DNA from: Faecalibacterium sp. UBA1819
Lineage (GTDB): Bacteria; Bacillota; Clostridia; Oscillospirales; Ruminococcaceae
Assembly: GCA_002315015.1 (NCBI GenBank)
Contig: DCEX01000036.1
Span: 1-14,585, forward strand
Length of the DNA: 14,585 nt
Direction of reading: 5' to 3'
Position numbers and translations under genes: made by a program. The notes under the pieces were generated by a model. The model saw nothing but the letters and a program-made list of their open reading frames with translations. It did not search any database and was not told the origin of the DNA. Positions 1 through 8,600 of this stretch are shown piece by piece. Numbering within the stretch: position 1 is the first letter of the stretch; each line of letters starts with the position of its first letter.

Positions 1-156
1 GTGCTCTCCGAGCTGGAGCTGGAAGAACTGTCCGGCGCGGTGCTCTCCGGGCTGGAGCTGGAAGAACTGTCCGGCGCAGTGCTCTCCGGGCTGGAGCTGG
101 TAGAGCTGTCGGGTACAGTGCTCTCCGGGCTGGAGTCGGCAGAACTTTCCGGCGCG
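1..156 (-). repeat. Four tandem 39-bp repeats encoding a Ser-rich 13-residue unit
   Basis: Four in-frame copies occupy 1-39, 40-78, 79-117 and 118-156; the array probably continues past the left edge. The two leftmost copies are nearly identical, while the two copies at 79-156, nearest the start of the gene, carry several substitutions. Each unit encodes roughly STAPDSSSSSSPE. The 39-bp length keeps the frame, so gain or loss of units would change stalk length without breaking the gene. Confidence 0.9.
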
Positions 157-368
157 GTGCTTTCTACTCCCGCGTTCGGAACGGATACAGTCCCGCTCGC
201 CTCACTTTGAGAGTTCGCCGCTTCGCCGCTTTGCGACTCCGATATCTGCACTCCAGCCATCGACGTGCTGTCGAGCTGTGCAGCGCTGACATTTGCGCAA
301 AGCAAGGTTGCACCCAAGCAAAGAACCAATGCTTGTGCTGCTATTTTTTTACTTAATCGCTTGCTCAT
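1..368 (-). CDS. Secreted Ser/Pro-rich repeat protein, N-terminal part (3' end outside window)
   Basis: Reading leftward from ATG at 368-366, the frame is open for 122 codons to the window edge. Residues 1-30 form a signal peptide: basic start (SKRLSKK), hydrophobic stretch (ALVLCLGATLLC), and a likely cleavage site after VSA or SAA. The mature part is low complexity. About residues 31-70 are Ser/Gly/Ala/Gln/Glu rich, followed by tandem 13-residue units of the type STAPDSSSSSSPE. No catalytic domain is visible. Ser/Thr/Pro-rich segments like this are common as cell-wall-spanning stalks or linkers, or as O-glycosylated regions, in Gram-positive surface proteins. An AAAGGATG sequence about 7 nt upstream can serve as ribosome site; it lies inside the end of the preceding gene, whose stop is 6 nt away, so the two are probably co-translated. 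Function is unknown because the C-terminal part is missing. I am confident it is a real exported protein; the role is open. Confidence 0.75.
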   Translation of the reverse strand, partial: MSKRLSKKIAAQALVLCLGATLLCANVSAAQLDSTSMAGVQISESQSGEAANSQSEASGTVSVPNAGVESTAPESSADSSPESTVPDSSTSSSPESTAPDSSSSSSPESTAPDSSSSSSSES

Positions 369-374
369 TCATCT

Positions 375-2111
375 TCATCCTTTCATTAAAATTTTAACTT
401 CCTTACCTTTTCCTCCCGCTTCTTCACTGGATAGAGCAACTTTTAAGTCCTTGCCAACTTCCAGCAAATCAGTGGGAACTGTAAATGAATAAAAACCATC
501 TCCTTTGGTATATTGTATTGATTTCCCATTTAGCAGAATTTGCAGGTCTTCCCATTCTCTCGCAGTTTCTAACCCGACAAAAACAGGTTCTTCCCCGCTT
601 AGCTGCTCGTCTGTAAGCACCAATTCTTCTGGATAAATGAGGTTAATCTTTAAGAAATCATCTACCGACTGATTCCGCTTTACCTCTCGGATCTGTCCGT
701 CGTCATATTCTAAAAAGAGGTACGGAGCCTGCGGTTCTTTGGGGAATTCATCCACAAGCACAGTTGTAAGGGTTTCGTCGTCATATAAAAGCCTCAGCGC
801 ATTGCCCGGCCCATAAAAGAAAATATTATATCCTTCCTGCGCACCCTTTACATAAACCGTTGTCATTTTTACCGGGCTTTCCATCGCTTCCAGCTGTTTC
901 CACTCTTTTTGGTCGGCAGCACACGTTTGAAGCCAAGATGCGCGGAACTGCACCATGCCGGGCATCATGTTGAAAAAATACAACATAGGAATCAATGCAA
1001 GTACAGCCAAGCGAACCGAAAAACGGCTGAAACAACGTTTGCACTCCATACACACAACCGCGGCAGTCAATCCCAAAAAAATCGAGGGAATATACAAATA
1101 CAACCGGTGCTGCATGTTGACCATGGGCAGAACTACAACAATGGAGCCGCCTGCCGCAATCAGGCTCAAAAACAGATAGGCTCTTTTTTTGAAAATGAGA
1201 AGCCACAGGGAAAACACGAAAATCAAAGCAAATAGAATCAAACCCCATGTGGCCGAGCTTTGAAATTGCGTGTAGGTGAAGCCGCCATGGTTCCAATCAA
1301 AGTACAAGCACAGATAACGAAATGCATTTCTGAGCATCAAAAGCGGCGAAAAAGATTGATAGTAGGGGTTGTCTTCAGGAACTTCGCTTTGCCCTCCGGC
1401 AAACAGCATCGCGGCATATACCAGCATAAAGCCGTTTAAAATAGCCAACGTTTTCCACGGCAGCTGCCATACACGTTTGCGCAGATATTGAGCCAGCTCA
1501 TAAACGAGTAAAATAACCGGGAACGCCAGTGACATTTCTTTGCAGCGCAAAGAAAGGACATAAAACGACAAGCTAAAAATAGTATATTGAACCGTGTACT
1601 GAGGATTTAATTTTAATTTAAAATAAAAATATGCGCTCAGAAGCATGAAATTACAGCACTGAAAATCGCATGTAGAGGAAATCCACTGCACCGCCATCAG
1701 TGAAGTTGGAAAAACGCCAAAGATGGCCGCCGGAATCACGCTGTATACAAACCGGTCCTTCTCCATGCCTATGCAGCACAGCATCATCTCGCAGACACGG
1801 TAGACAAGATAGACATTCCACAAGTGAAAGCCGACAAAAACCAAATGATACGGCACCGTAGAAAGGCCAAACATTTCGTTTAATACCTTTAAAAACAGCA
1901 TCCGCACAGGGCGGTCGTTATAAGACATCGCCGGAAAAATAGAGAAAGCATCCGCATAGTTGGAAAACCTTGCTTCCGCCAACAAGGTAACATCATCATA
2001 CACCAAGCCATTCTGCGGGCTGATTGTCCACAAAACTGACAAAAAGGAAAAGAGCAGCGTCATTCCCAAAAGAAAAAGATGGCTATTGTCCTCTTTTTTT
2101 CTTAAAGTCAT
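375..2111 (-). CDS. TMTC-like GT-C family polytopic membrane glycosyltransferase (predicted)
   Basis: A 578-residue protein. Residues 11-31 and many later stretches (about 85-108, 123-145, 172-187, 194-208, 222-237, 286-306, 311-329, 340-355, 366-383) are membrane segments, followed by a soluble C-terminal region of about 190 residues. Family signs are YDD (38-40) in the first extracytoplasmic loop, DRPVR (66-70), an H-x-x-N helix (96-99), a KE motif before a Pro-containing helix (191-204), and HRLYLYIPS (335-343). This pattern matches bacterial relatives of the TMTC/GT-C glycosyltransferases, which use lipid-linked sugar donors and act on the outer face of the membrane. The start at 2111 is chosen over a longer in-frame start at 2201 because it has AGGAG 8 nt upstream and overlaps the acyltransferase stop as ATGA. 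Substrate is not known; it could glycosylate protein or glycan. The family call is by motif recognition only. Confidence 0.65.
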   Translation of the reverse strand: MTLRKKEDNSHLFLLGMTLLFSFLSVLWTISPQNGLVYDDVTLLAEARFSNYADAFSIFPAMSYNDRPVRMLFLKVLNEMFGLSTVPYHLVFVGFHLWNVYLVYRVCEMMLCCIGMEKDRFVYSVIPAAIFGVFPTSLMAVQWISSTCDFQCCNFMLLSAYFYFKLKLNPQYTVQYTIFSLSFYVLSLRCKEMSLAFPVILLVYELAQYLRKRVWQLPWKTLAILNGFMLVYAAMLFAGGQSEVPEDNPYYQSFSPLLMLRNAFRYLCLYFDWNHGGFTYTQFQSSATWGLILFALIFVFSLWLLIFKKRAYLFLSLIAAGGSIVVVLPMVNMQHRLYLYIPSIFLGLTAAVVCMECKRCFSRFSVRLAVLALIPMLYFFNMMPGMVQFRASWLQTCAADQKEWKQLEAMESPVKMTTVYVKGAQEGYNIFFYGPGNALRLLYDDETLTTVLVDEFPKEPQAPYLFLEYDDGQIREVKRNQSVDDFLKINLIYPEELVLTDEQLSGEEPVFVGLETAREWEDLQILLNGKSIQYTKGDGFYSFTVPTDLLEVGKDLKVALSSEEAGGKGKEVKILMKG

Positions 2112-3208
2112 TTCACACTCTCCTTTCTCTTGGGCAGTTTTGCGTTGACTAGATAATTGGTCAGGGCATTTTTTTCTGCCAGCACTGAAATTCCGCAACA
2201 CAACGCAACCGACACGGCAATTTCATAAAGCCACCAACAGCTCGACGTCCACGCAATCTGTTTCAGCGCATCAAAAGGCGCCAGCCCGCATAAAGCAAGC
2301 AGCAGCGTGGCAATTTTAAGCGTTAAAAAGTGGCCGCATAAAATGGAAAAGGTTCTTTGCCCGATTTTTTGAAAGAAGCCATACAAAGGCACAAATGCTG
2401 TATGAGCGTATTGAATAAACAAATAGCTTAAATAAAAGCCGCTCCACACTCCCGCCAAGTACAAAAGCGGGTGAATAAACTCGCGCACCGGCCAATTGAC
2501 CAATCCATCTTTGAAAAAGAAAGAAGCAATCAAAACCCCGGTGACTACTGCCATGGGCGCCATCGTTCTGCTGTCCACCTTACACTCCAAAATGCGATAG
2601 TGCTTGAGCATCATTCCCAGAACAACAAAGCCCACAGCGAAAAAGCCCAAGTCCAGCGTCCAGCGGCTCAGCCAGCCACGCTCAATGCAAATCCAGCCAA
2701 TTCCCATCACCAACGCACCGCTCAGAAAAATCCATCTGTGTGAATGCTTGGTTTTTGAAAATGCAAACTGCAATAAAAGCACCACTGTCTGCGCGAAGAA
2801 CAACACGAGTAAAAACCATGTTGCCCCGCCGAGCGGCGACATTGCCTGCGGCCATTGCAAAAACACAAGCGTATTTTGCACAAAGCCTGTCGGCGGAGTA
2901 TCCGACACATAGGAATATAAACCCATGCGGTTCAAAATAGAGTACAGCGCAAAAAAGCCTTCATTGATGACAAAATATGGTACAAATAAGGTTAGAAATC
3001 GTTTACCAATCATGCGAAACGGATGTTTTACATCCAATTTCTGCGTGTAGCCGGACAGAATGAAAAACGCCGGAACATGAAAAAGATAAATGTATGCCGT
3101 TCCGGGAGCACCTGTATGCCCCCATACCATCATCACAATACACAGCCCTTTGAAAGCATCTACCCAAGAAATCCTTTCTTGCGCCGTATTAAAGTTTGTA
3201 TGCTCCAT
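2108..3208 (-). CDS. Membrane acyltransferase, acyltransferase_3 family (fucose 4-O-acetylase-like)
   Basis: A 366-residue polytopic membrane protein predicted to transfer an acyl group, typically acetyl, to a sugar hydroxyl of a surface glycan. The N-terminus has the family signature: WVDAFKG (15-21), an invariant-type His in GH (30-31), and FHVPAFFILSGY (43-54). About ten hydrophobic segments follow to the C-terminus, and the length is typical of the family. The ATG at 3208 is preceded by only a weak Shine-Dalgarno-like GGGGGAA about 4 nt upstream, 12 nt after the stop of the upstream sulfatase-fold ORF. Its own stop TGA overlaps the next start as ATGA (2111-2108), implying translational coupling. 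In context it probably O-acylates the polymer made by this cluster. Acyl donor and acceptor cannot be read from sequence. Confidence 0.85.
   Translation of the reverse strand: MEHTNFNTAQERISWVDAFKGLCIVMMVWGHTGAPGTAYIYLFHVPAFFILSGYTQKLDVKHPFRMIGKRFLTLFVPYFVINEGFFALYSILNRMGLYSYVSDTPPTGFVQNTLVFLQWPQAMSPLGGATWFLLVLFFAQTVVLLLQFAFSKTKHSHRWIFLSGALVMGIGWICIERGWLSRWTLDLGFFAVGFVVLGMMLKHYRILECKVDSRTMAPMAVVTGVLIASFFFKDGLVNWPVREFIHPLLYLAGVWSGFYLSYLFIQYAHTAFVPLYGFFQKIGQRTFSILCGHFLTLKIATLLLALCGLAPFDALKQIAWTSSCWWLYEIAVSVALCCGISVLAEKNALTNYLVNAKLPKRKESVK
2118..2126 (-). promoter_or_regulatory. Ribosome binding site fixing the start of the GT-C gene
   Basis: The minus strand reads AAAGGAGAG here, with its AGGAG core 8 nt before ATG 2111-2109. 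This supports the shorter 578-residue product. The 30 extra codons of the longer frame lie inside the acyltransferase gene. Confidence 0.75.
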
Positions 3209-3220
3209 AGATTCCCCCGG

Positions 3221-4525
3221 TTAATTAAAAATTTCTTTTTGATAGCGCTTGCCATACAGATAATCATACTCCAAAAGCAAGTAAGCTTCATTCGCTCGTT
3301 CTTCTTTTTCTGTTGGTTCCTCTGTATTTTTCAGCGCGCCATCTAAAGACATTTGATTGATCATCTCAAACCACTTAGGCATGGCCAGGCCATACTCGGT
3401 CAAAACACGCGGGAGCAGCGATGATGAGGGAACGGTGCCCAAGTTTTTGTGAACCTTTTGGGTATTGGACCACGCGACAAATGGCGTTGTGTACATCATT
3501 TCTTGTTGCTGCTCCTCATTTAATCCATCATACAAACCGGACTGCTCAAAAAAGTTTTTAATGCTGTCCCCTGGCACCGATTTATGGTCGCCAAAAAACA
3601 CAATCACCACGGGTTCTTCCACGTCTTCAAAATATTCAATCAACCGGCCAAGCGCAGCGTCGGCATGGTGAAGGCCCGTTGCCAAGTCTTCAATGCCCGC
3701 CACTACCTGATCGGAATATTGCGGCGCTTCACATTTGACAAGCTCACTCGGGTCATAGCGGCCCGCTTCATAAGCAGGGTGATTTTGAACGGTTACGGTG
3801 AAATGGAACCACGGTGCATCGCTTTCTTTTTCGTGTTTTTCGTACTCTTCAATAATCTTATCCGTTACGGTTTCATCCGAAATATATCCGCGCTCATAGA
3901 GAACGTCTGCGTCTTTTTCAAAATCATCCTTGGATAAAAACTCGTTAAATCCCATAAGTGGATAAGCGTTATTGCGGTCCCAGTTGCTGGCATGATAGGG
4001 GTGCATTGCTTGTGTATCATATCCTTGTTCTCTGAGCCAGGAAGCAATCGAGAAAAATTCCTTGAATACCAGCTTTTGATAGCACGATGTCTCCAGCGGG
4101 ATCAAAGGCCGTGCCTGAAACCCGGTTAACACCTCGAATTCTGTGGTACTTGTACCGCCGCCAAAAATGGAGACGCGCAAATTGCCGCTAATCGCAGTAT
4201 CTCGCAAATGGTTGATGGTGGGAAGCAGCTCGCGATCAAATTGAATTCGGCTGGCCGCCTCCAAATCCCAAAACGACTCGCTCATAATAAAGATGTAGTT
4301 GGGCTTCACGTCATTTTTTACTTCCGGCGTATCTTGATAAGCCAAAAATGCTTGCTCCACATTTTCTTTATTATAATGCTCCATCTTGGGCTTTTGCAAG
4401 CTCTTAAAATTTGCCAAAAATTGAAGCCACATTCCGTTACTGCGATAATAGGAGATCGGATCGAACGAAGAAGCAGGAATTTGCGCGTTCACTCCTATAA
4501 AGAAGAACGCACTGCACCCTGCCAC
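3221..4525 (-). CDS. LtaS-like phosphoglycerol transferase, sulfatase-fold catalytic half (separated by frameshift)
   Basis: This frame encodes the extracellular alkaline-phosphatase/sulfatase domain of an LTA-synthase-family enzyme. Such enzymes transfer glycerol phosphate from phosphatidylglycerol to a glycan or teichoic acid outside the cell. Numbering from the GTG at 4525, the visible active-site set is complete: Glu83 in SESFWDL, the nucleophile-type Thr125 in GGTSTTEF, W182/R184 in NWDRNN, His249 in QNHP, and Asp313-His314 in GDHK. Residues 1-13 are the end of a transmembrane helix. The GTG has no convincing ribosome site, and the open frame continues upstream of it to the A8 tract (KKRRLAQRVAATAA), so the natural N-terminus is the membrane half encoded by 4437-5648. 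If the shift is real, this half would be translated poorly or not at all. Removing one A from the tract gives one protein of about 808 residues. Confidence 0.85.
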   Translation of the reverse strand: MAGCSAFFFIGVNAQIPASSFDPISYYRSNGMWLQFLANFKSLQKPKMEHYNKENVEQAFLAYQDTPEVKNDVKPNYIFIMSESFWDLEAASRIQFDRELLPTINHLRDTAISGNLRVSIFGGGTSTTEFEVLTGFQARPLIPLETSCYQKLVFKEFFSIASWLREQGYDTQAMHPYHASNWDRNNAYPLMGFNEFLSKDDFEKDADVLYERGYISDETVTDKIIEEYEKHEKESDAPWFHFTVTVQNHPAYEAGRYDPSELVKCEAPQYSDQVVAGIEDLATGLHHADAALGRLIEYFEDVEEPVVIVFFGDHKSVPGDSIKNFFEQSGLYDGLNEEQQQEMMYTTPFVAWSNTQKVHKNLGTVPSSSLLPRVLTEYGLAMPKWFEMINQMSLDGALKNTEEPTEKEERANEAYLLLEYDYLYGKRYQKEIFN

Positions 4526-5648
4526 CGCCGCTGTTGCTGCAACCCTCTGGGCAAGACGTCTTTTTTTTGCCTGTTATGGAGTAAGGGCGATACAAATAGA
4601 TAGAAAGTGCCGCAACGATCACAATAGACAGAATTAAAGCCATCATTGGATCATTGAACACAATGACCAAACCATCCGAAATCGTTTTGACCTCTTTAAT
4701 TCGGCCAAGATCCCATGGGTAAACAGAACTTCCGCGGTACAGCTCTTTGAAGTAGCTTGCAATGGGAAGCACCCCGCCGACCACCGCCAGGCCCAACGCA
4801 CCCGCCAAAGGATGGAACAAGCTTGCCAGCAGCATAAAAATCAGCCAGTACGCCAGTATATTTCCCAAAGCAATCCCCCAGCTTTGGAAAATCCACTCGT
4901 TCATCTCGCCCCATGTACGGAATAAAAACTCGGCTCGAAAGAAAATCAGTGCAGAGGCGCATAAGCCAAACAAAGCCAGACAGGCCCAATGCACAATGCA
5001 CCTCGCCATATTGCGCTGAGGTTTTATAAAGGATGCTGCTGTGCTCACTCCCAAAACCACAACCAGACAAATTTGGATCACTAAAAACACAACCGGGCTG
5101 ACGGTCTGCCTTTCCGGCAGCACAGCTTTTTGAAAGCTAAGATCGAAATAACCCTTAGGAACTACCAGCATGACCAAGCCATTGTCGTCCAAAGATGCCT
5201 CTACCCCTTCCGAATAAGATAAGGCATCCAACAGCGACTGACCGCTCAGCGTTGCTTCTTCCGATGTTTGGAAACTGTAAAAAGTAATCTCCTCGAGCCA
5301 AATAAGGCTAAAGGAACTATTTTCCGGCTCCACATTTTGAATTTGAATTTTTAATGCATCATCAGAACGCAATGCATATTCCGGCAAATAACATTGCAAT
5401 GTCTGCATCACATCCAGAGGCTTTGCCTCTAAAGCAGCACCATTCATGTCATCCGAATAACGCTCTTGTTCCGCATGAAACCAATAAGTCTTTCCTTCCG
5501 TATCCAAAAAAGAAAGCCTTATCTTCGCATCTTGCAAATCAAAATTCCAACTCTCTTGTGTGCCCCACGACGACACCACCAGCAAAACAAGTATAACACA
5601 GAATACACCAATGATAAATTGATGTATTCTGTTTACTCTATTTAACAT
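4437..5648 (-). CDS. LtaS-like phosphoglycerol transferase, membrane half (out of frame with catalytic half)
   Basis: As read, 403 residues. Residues 10-27 are a first membrane helix. Residues 30-180 are a soluble, probably extracytoplasmic beta-rich region, and further helices lie near 184-206, 216-236, 257-277, 280-298 and 335-353. YPWDL (310-314) and the helix order resemble the membrane part of LtaS-family enzymes, though the large loop after helix 1 is not in classical five-helix LtaS. Up to Gly360 the protein is consistent with a membrane domain. After the A8 tract it runs into 40 residues of Gly/Ser/Cys-rich sequence unlike a protein domain and stops at 4437, overlapping the catalytic frame by 89 nt. 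The start is supported by AAGGAG 5 nt before ATG 5648. The gene lies 12 nt after the giant glycosyltransferase gene. Confidence 0.8.
   Translation of the reverse strand: MLNRVNRIHQFIIGVFCVILVLLVVSSWGTQESWNFDLQDAKIRLSFLDTEGKTYWFHAEQERYSDDMNGAALEAKPLDVMQTLQCYLPEYALRSDDALKIQIQNVEPENSSFSLIWLEEITFYSFQTSEEATLSGQSLLDALSYSEGVEASLDDNGLVMLVVPKGYFDLSFQKAVLPERQTVSPVVFLVIQICLVVVLGVSTAASFIKPQRNMARCIVHWACLALFGLCASALIFFRAEFLFRTWGEMNEWIFQSWGIALGNILAYWLIFMLLASLFHPLAGALGLAVVGGVLPIASYFKELYRGSSVYPWDLGRIKEVKTISDGLVIVFNDPMMALILSIVIVAALSIYLYRPYSITGKKKTSCPEGCSNSGGGRVQCVLLYRSERANSCFFVRSDLLLSQ
4561..4568 (-). other. A8 homopolymer at the frameshift between the two LtaS-like halves
   Basis: Eight T on the plus strand (A8 in the mRNA) sit at codons 361-363 of the membrane half. 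With eight A the frame leads to a stop at 4437. With seven A (or ten) codon GGC is followed by AAA AAA AGA CGT, and translation runs straight into the catalytic half through KKRRLAQRVAATAAVAGC, a plausible basic flank plus last membrane helix. The disruption is therefore a one-base length difference in a homopolymer: a sequencing error, a true mutation, or a phase-variable switch. Confidence 0.85.
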
Positions 5649-5660
5649 GAAGTCTCCTTT

Positions 5661-8600
5661 TTATTCAATTGTGTTGTGGATATTGGTATCCCAGAACACA
5701 CCGGGGCGCTTCTGGTGTACCTTCCATTCCGTGTTCCATTTTTTCTCAAAAATGGACTTATTTTTTTCAAACAACTCCTTAAAGGATTTATCTTCCAGCT
5801 TTTTAAAGGACATGCCTTCAAAATGGTGAATAAAGCTGTCTTCTGCAATGGCAATGCGATAGCCTGCTTTTCGCGCTGCCCAAGAATAGTCATCATCCTC
5901 AAACATACCGCGTCCATAGGCCTCGTCGAGGTAGCCGCACTTGTCAATGACGCCGCGCTTAATCATGGTGCAGAACAGCGCCAAAACGCCGGGATCCTGC
6001 CAAAGCTCTCCGAGGTGCTCAAACGTATAACGGTTGGCAAACAGCTCTAAGCCTTCCTTGTCAAAGTAATCAACGCGAATTTTTGCTTCGTTGCCAATCG
6101 AGTTGGTCACAGGGCCGCACATGCCGAGCGCTTCATCATTTTCCAAATGCTTCACCATGCCCGACAGCCATCCGCGCGTTACCAAGGTATCATTGTTGAG
6201 CAATACCACATAGTCGCCTTTTGCCAGCTTCATACCCACGTTATTGCCCGCCGCAAAGCCGAGGTTTTCTTTGTTCAAAACAACCGTCACATTCGGCAGA
6301 TGCTTTTGATCCAGCTCTTTCAGCCATTCTACGGTACCATCGGTAGATGCGTTATCCACAATAATCAGCTCATAGGCAGGATACGCTGTTTTGCGCAAAA
6401 TGCTGTCAATGCATCCTTTATTGCACTTCAAGTTGTTGTACGTCAGCACCACAATGCTGATTTTCGGCACTGCCTGTTGAATCAAATCGCAGAAAGCTTC
6501 ATAACGCTTTTGCCAATCGTTTTCCGCGGCAAACTCGGCGCACTCTTCCGGCCCGGCCAGCGTATCGGTTCCATCGAGACACTCTTTGACGTATGCCAAA
6601 AACTGCTCATTGTCATTTGCCATATACACATAGCGGTCACGATACGGCTCCAGCTCGGGAATTTCCGTTGCAACAATCTTTTTGCCGGCGCTCAAATACT
6701 CGTAGAACTTCACCGGGTTTGTCGCTTTAATCAAATCCGTGGAGGTGTCAAACGGAATCAGGCAAATGTCAAAATCCTTCAAATACTGGGGCAGCTCTTG
6801 ATAGGGCTTTTCACCCAGCAGCTGAATATTGTTATGCGAAGACAGGTCGCTTTCCCAATCCGTCACCGCGCCGATGATAACAATATCGCACTGCGGCAGA
6901 TGTTCTGCCAGATAGCATACCTTCTGCGCATCAAACCAGTGTGCAACCGCACCATAATAACCAATGACCGGGCGCTGTTTTTGGACATTCTTCCCGTATG
7001 CTTCATGGAAAAATGCATACTCGGTGCCATTTCGCACAATTCCGGGTACCGACTGATATTTTTGCGCAATATCCGAAAGGAACTGGGAGCTGGGGATGAC
7101 CGCGTCACAGCTGTGGAGCATTTTGACGCAGTTGCTGCCCACCAGCTTTTCCGCAGGGTTCAAAAAGCCGGTGAAGTCATCCATATAGTCGACAATCATC
7201 TTAAAGCCATACGTCTCACGCAGATACTCTGCACCCCAAATCCAGTTGGGATAGTCGACAATCGTCACCGCATCACGAATGCAATAATCCTGAATCAACC
7301 CATCGAAATGACCTTTCAGCAAGTTCATATCGTTTGCCCAGTCGGTCACATGAATGGCCACTTCCGTGGGATGATTGATGTTGACAATATACAGGTTGGG
7401 GCTGATTTCCTGAACCCCTGTCGGCTGGAAGTGGTTGGCGTTGATATAAAATACACGGTGGCCGTTTTCCGCAAAGCGTGCAGCAAAGTGCTGCGGACGC
7501 TGATAGCGGAAGTCATAGTCAATAACAGCAAGAATAATCACATCGTACTTGGTGTAATCCTTCTCTAAAATCTCATATTTTCCGCCTTTAAAATGGCGCT
7601 CCATCGTTTGAGCGCGTTTGTCCCAGCTGTTCTCCAGCGCAATCTGCGGCGCTTCCTTTGCAGCCAGCTGCGCAATCTCCGGCTTTAGAAATTCGTCAAT
7701 TTTCGCAAGGAATTCCCGCCCATTGTCCACGCAAGAAACAAAAGCACACTCATAGTCTTCCATTTCTTTCATGCGGCTGGTGACAACAGGCTTTCCGAAC
7801 GCACAGTATTCATAAAACTTGATGGGAGACACGCAGTCCATCATCTCATTGATTAAGAACGGGATGGTAGCCACATCAAAGTGTACCGTGTAAGCCGGCA
7901 GCTCCTGATACTTTTTCAAGCCTAAGAAATGCACGTTCGGCAGTTTCTCCAGCGCGGAAATATCCACACGCACCGAGCCGATAAAAACAAACTCATAGTC
8001 GGGGCGAGCCAGAGCCGCCTGACGAATCCAATCTTGATTCATCCAGGACTCAATATACCCAAAGTATCCGACAATTTTATGCCCCAGCTGTAAAATCGGC
8101 TGCAAATCTGCCGGAACCGGCCATTCTTTTTTCGCCGCCTGCACCAGCTCTGCCGGGTGGCATCCGTTGGGCAAATGCACTGCGTCCATACGGTTCGGCG
8201 CATAGGAAAGCAGGGGTTTTGCCACATAACTAATCCAATCGGATTTTTGAACCATTTTGTAATGCAGCATTTCAAACACGCTGTCATACAAGCCGAAAAT
8301 ATCAATTTTATCCAGCACATTGTACCAGATTTTTTTGTTCGGTAAGTGGTCGACAAACGCCATGGAACCCATCCATGTGAGCAGCACGGTCACTTCCGTG
8401 TTTCCTACCGCCTGTATCACATCGGCTTCCGTTACCATATAGAGATTCTTTTCCAGCTCTCTCACGCCGGAATGGATGTCCGGATGTTCACAGAACAGGC
8501 ACAGCCAGCCGCGTTTGGCAAAAGCACGCAAAAGCTGCTGCGGCGTTTGCAGCGGTTCCCAGTTGACCGTATGGGGATACACCATAATACCCTTGCATGC

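Noticed and set aside
1..156. Repeat array as a CRISPR
   Set aside because: Units are contiguous 39-bp tandem copies with no unique spacers, and they are in frame within a coding sequence.
1..210. Plus-strand Leu/Glu-rich repeat frame
   Set aside because: It is the antisense reading of the 39-bp repeats. The minus frame has a start with ribosome site, a signal peptide and operon context.
2112..2201. Longer N-terminus of the GT-C protein starting at 2201
   Set aside because: The extra 30 residues are hydrophilic, overlap the acyltransferase coding sequence, and lack the well-spaced AGGAG present before 2111.
4561..4568. Programmed -1 ribosomal frameshift on A AAA AAG
   Set aside because: The sequence resembles the dnaX-type slippery site, but a -1 shift leads to a frame that stops at a TAG about 20 codons on. 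Reaching the catalytic half needs +1 or -2, which this signal does not normally give.
6147..7568. Long plus-strand open frame of 473 codons, and several others above 120 codons
   Set aside because: It lies entirely antisense to the second GT-B domain of the giant gene, whose conserved motifs prove the minus frame. The plus frame lacks a ribosome site and recognisable motifs.
344..8336. Other poly-A tracts (A7 at 344-350, 2094-2100 and 8330-8336) as further phase-variable switches
   Set aside because: A7 runs occur several times as Lys codons inside intact genes here, so they look like ordinary codon use. Only the A8 tract coincides with a frame break.
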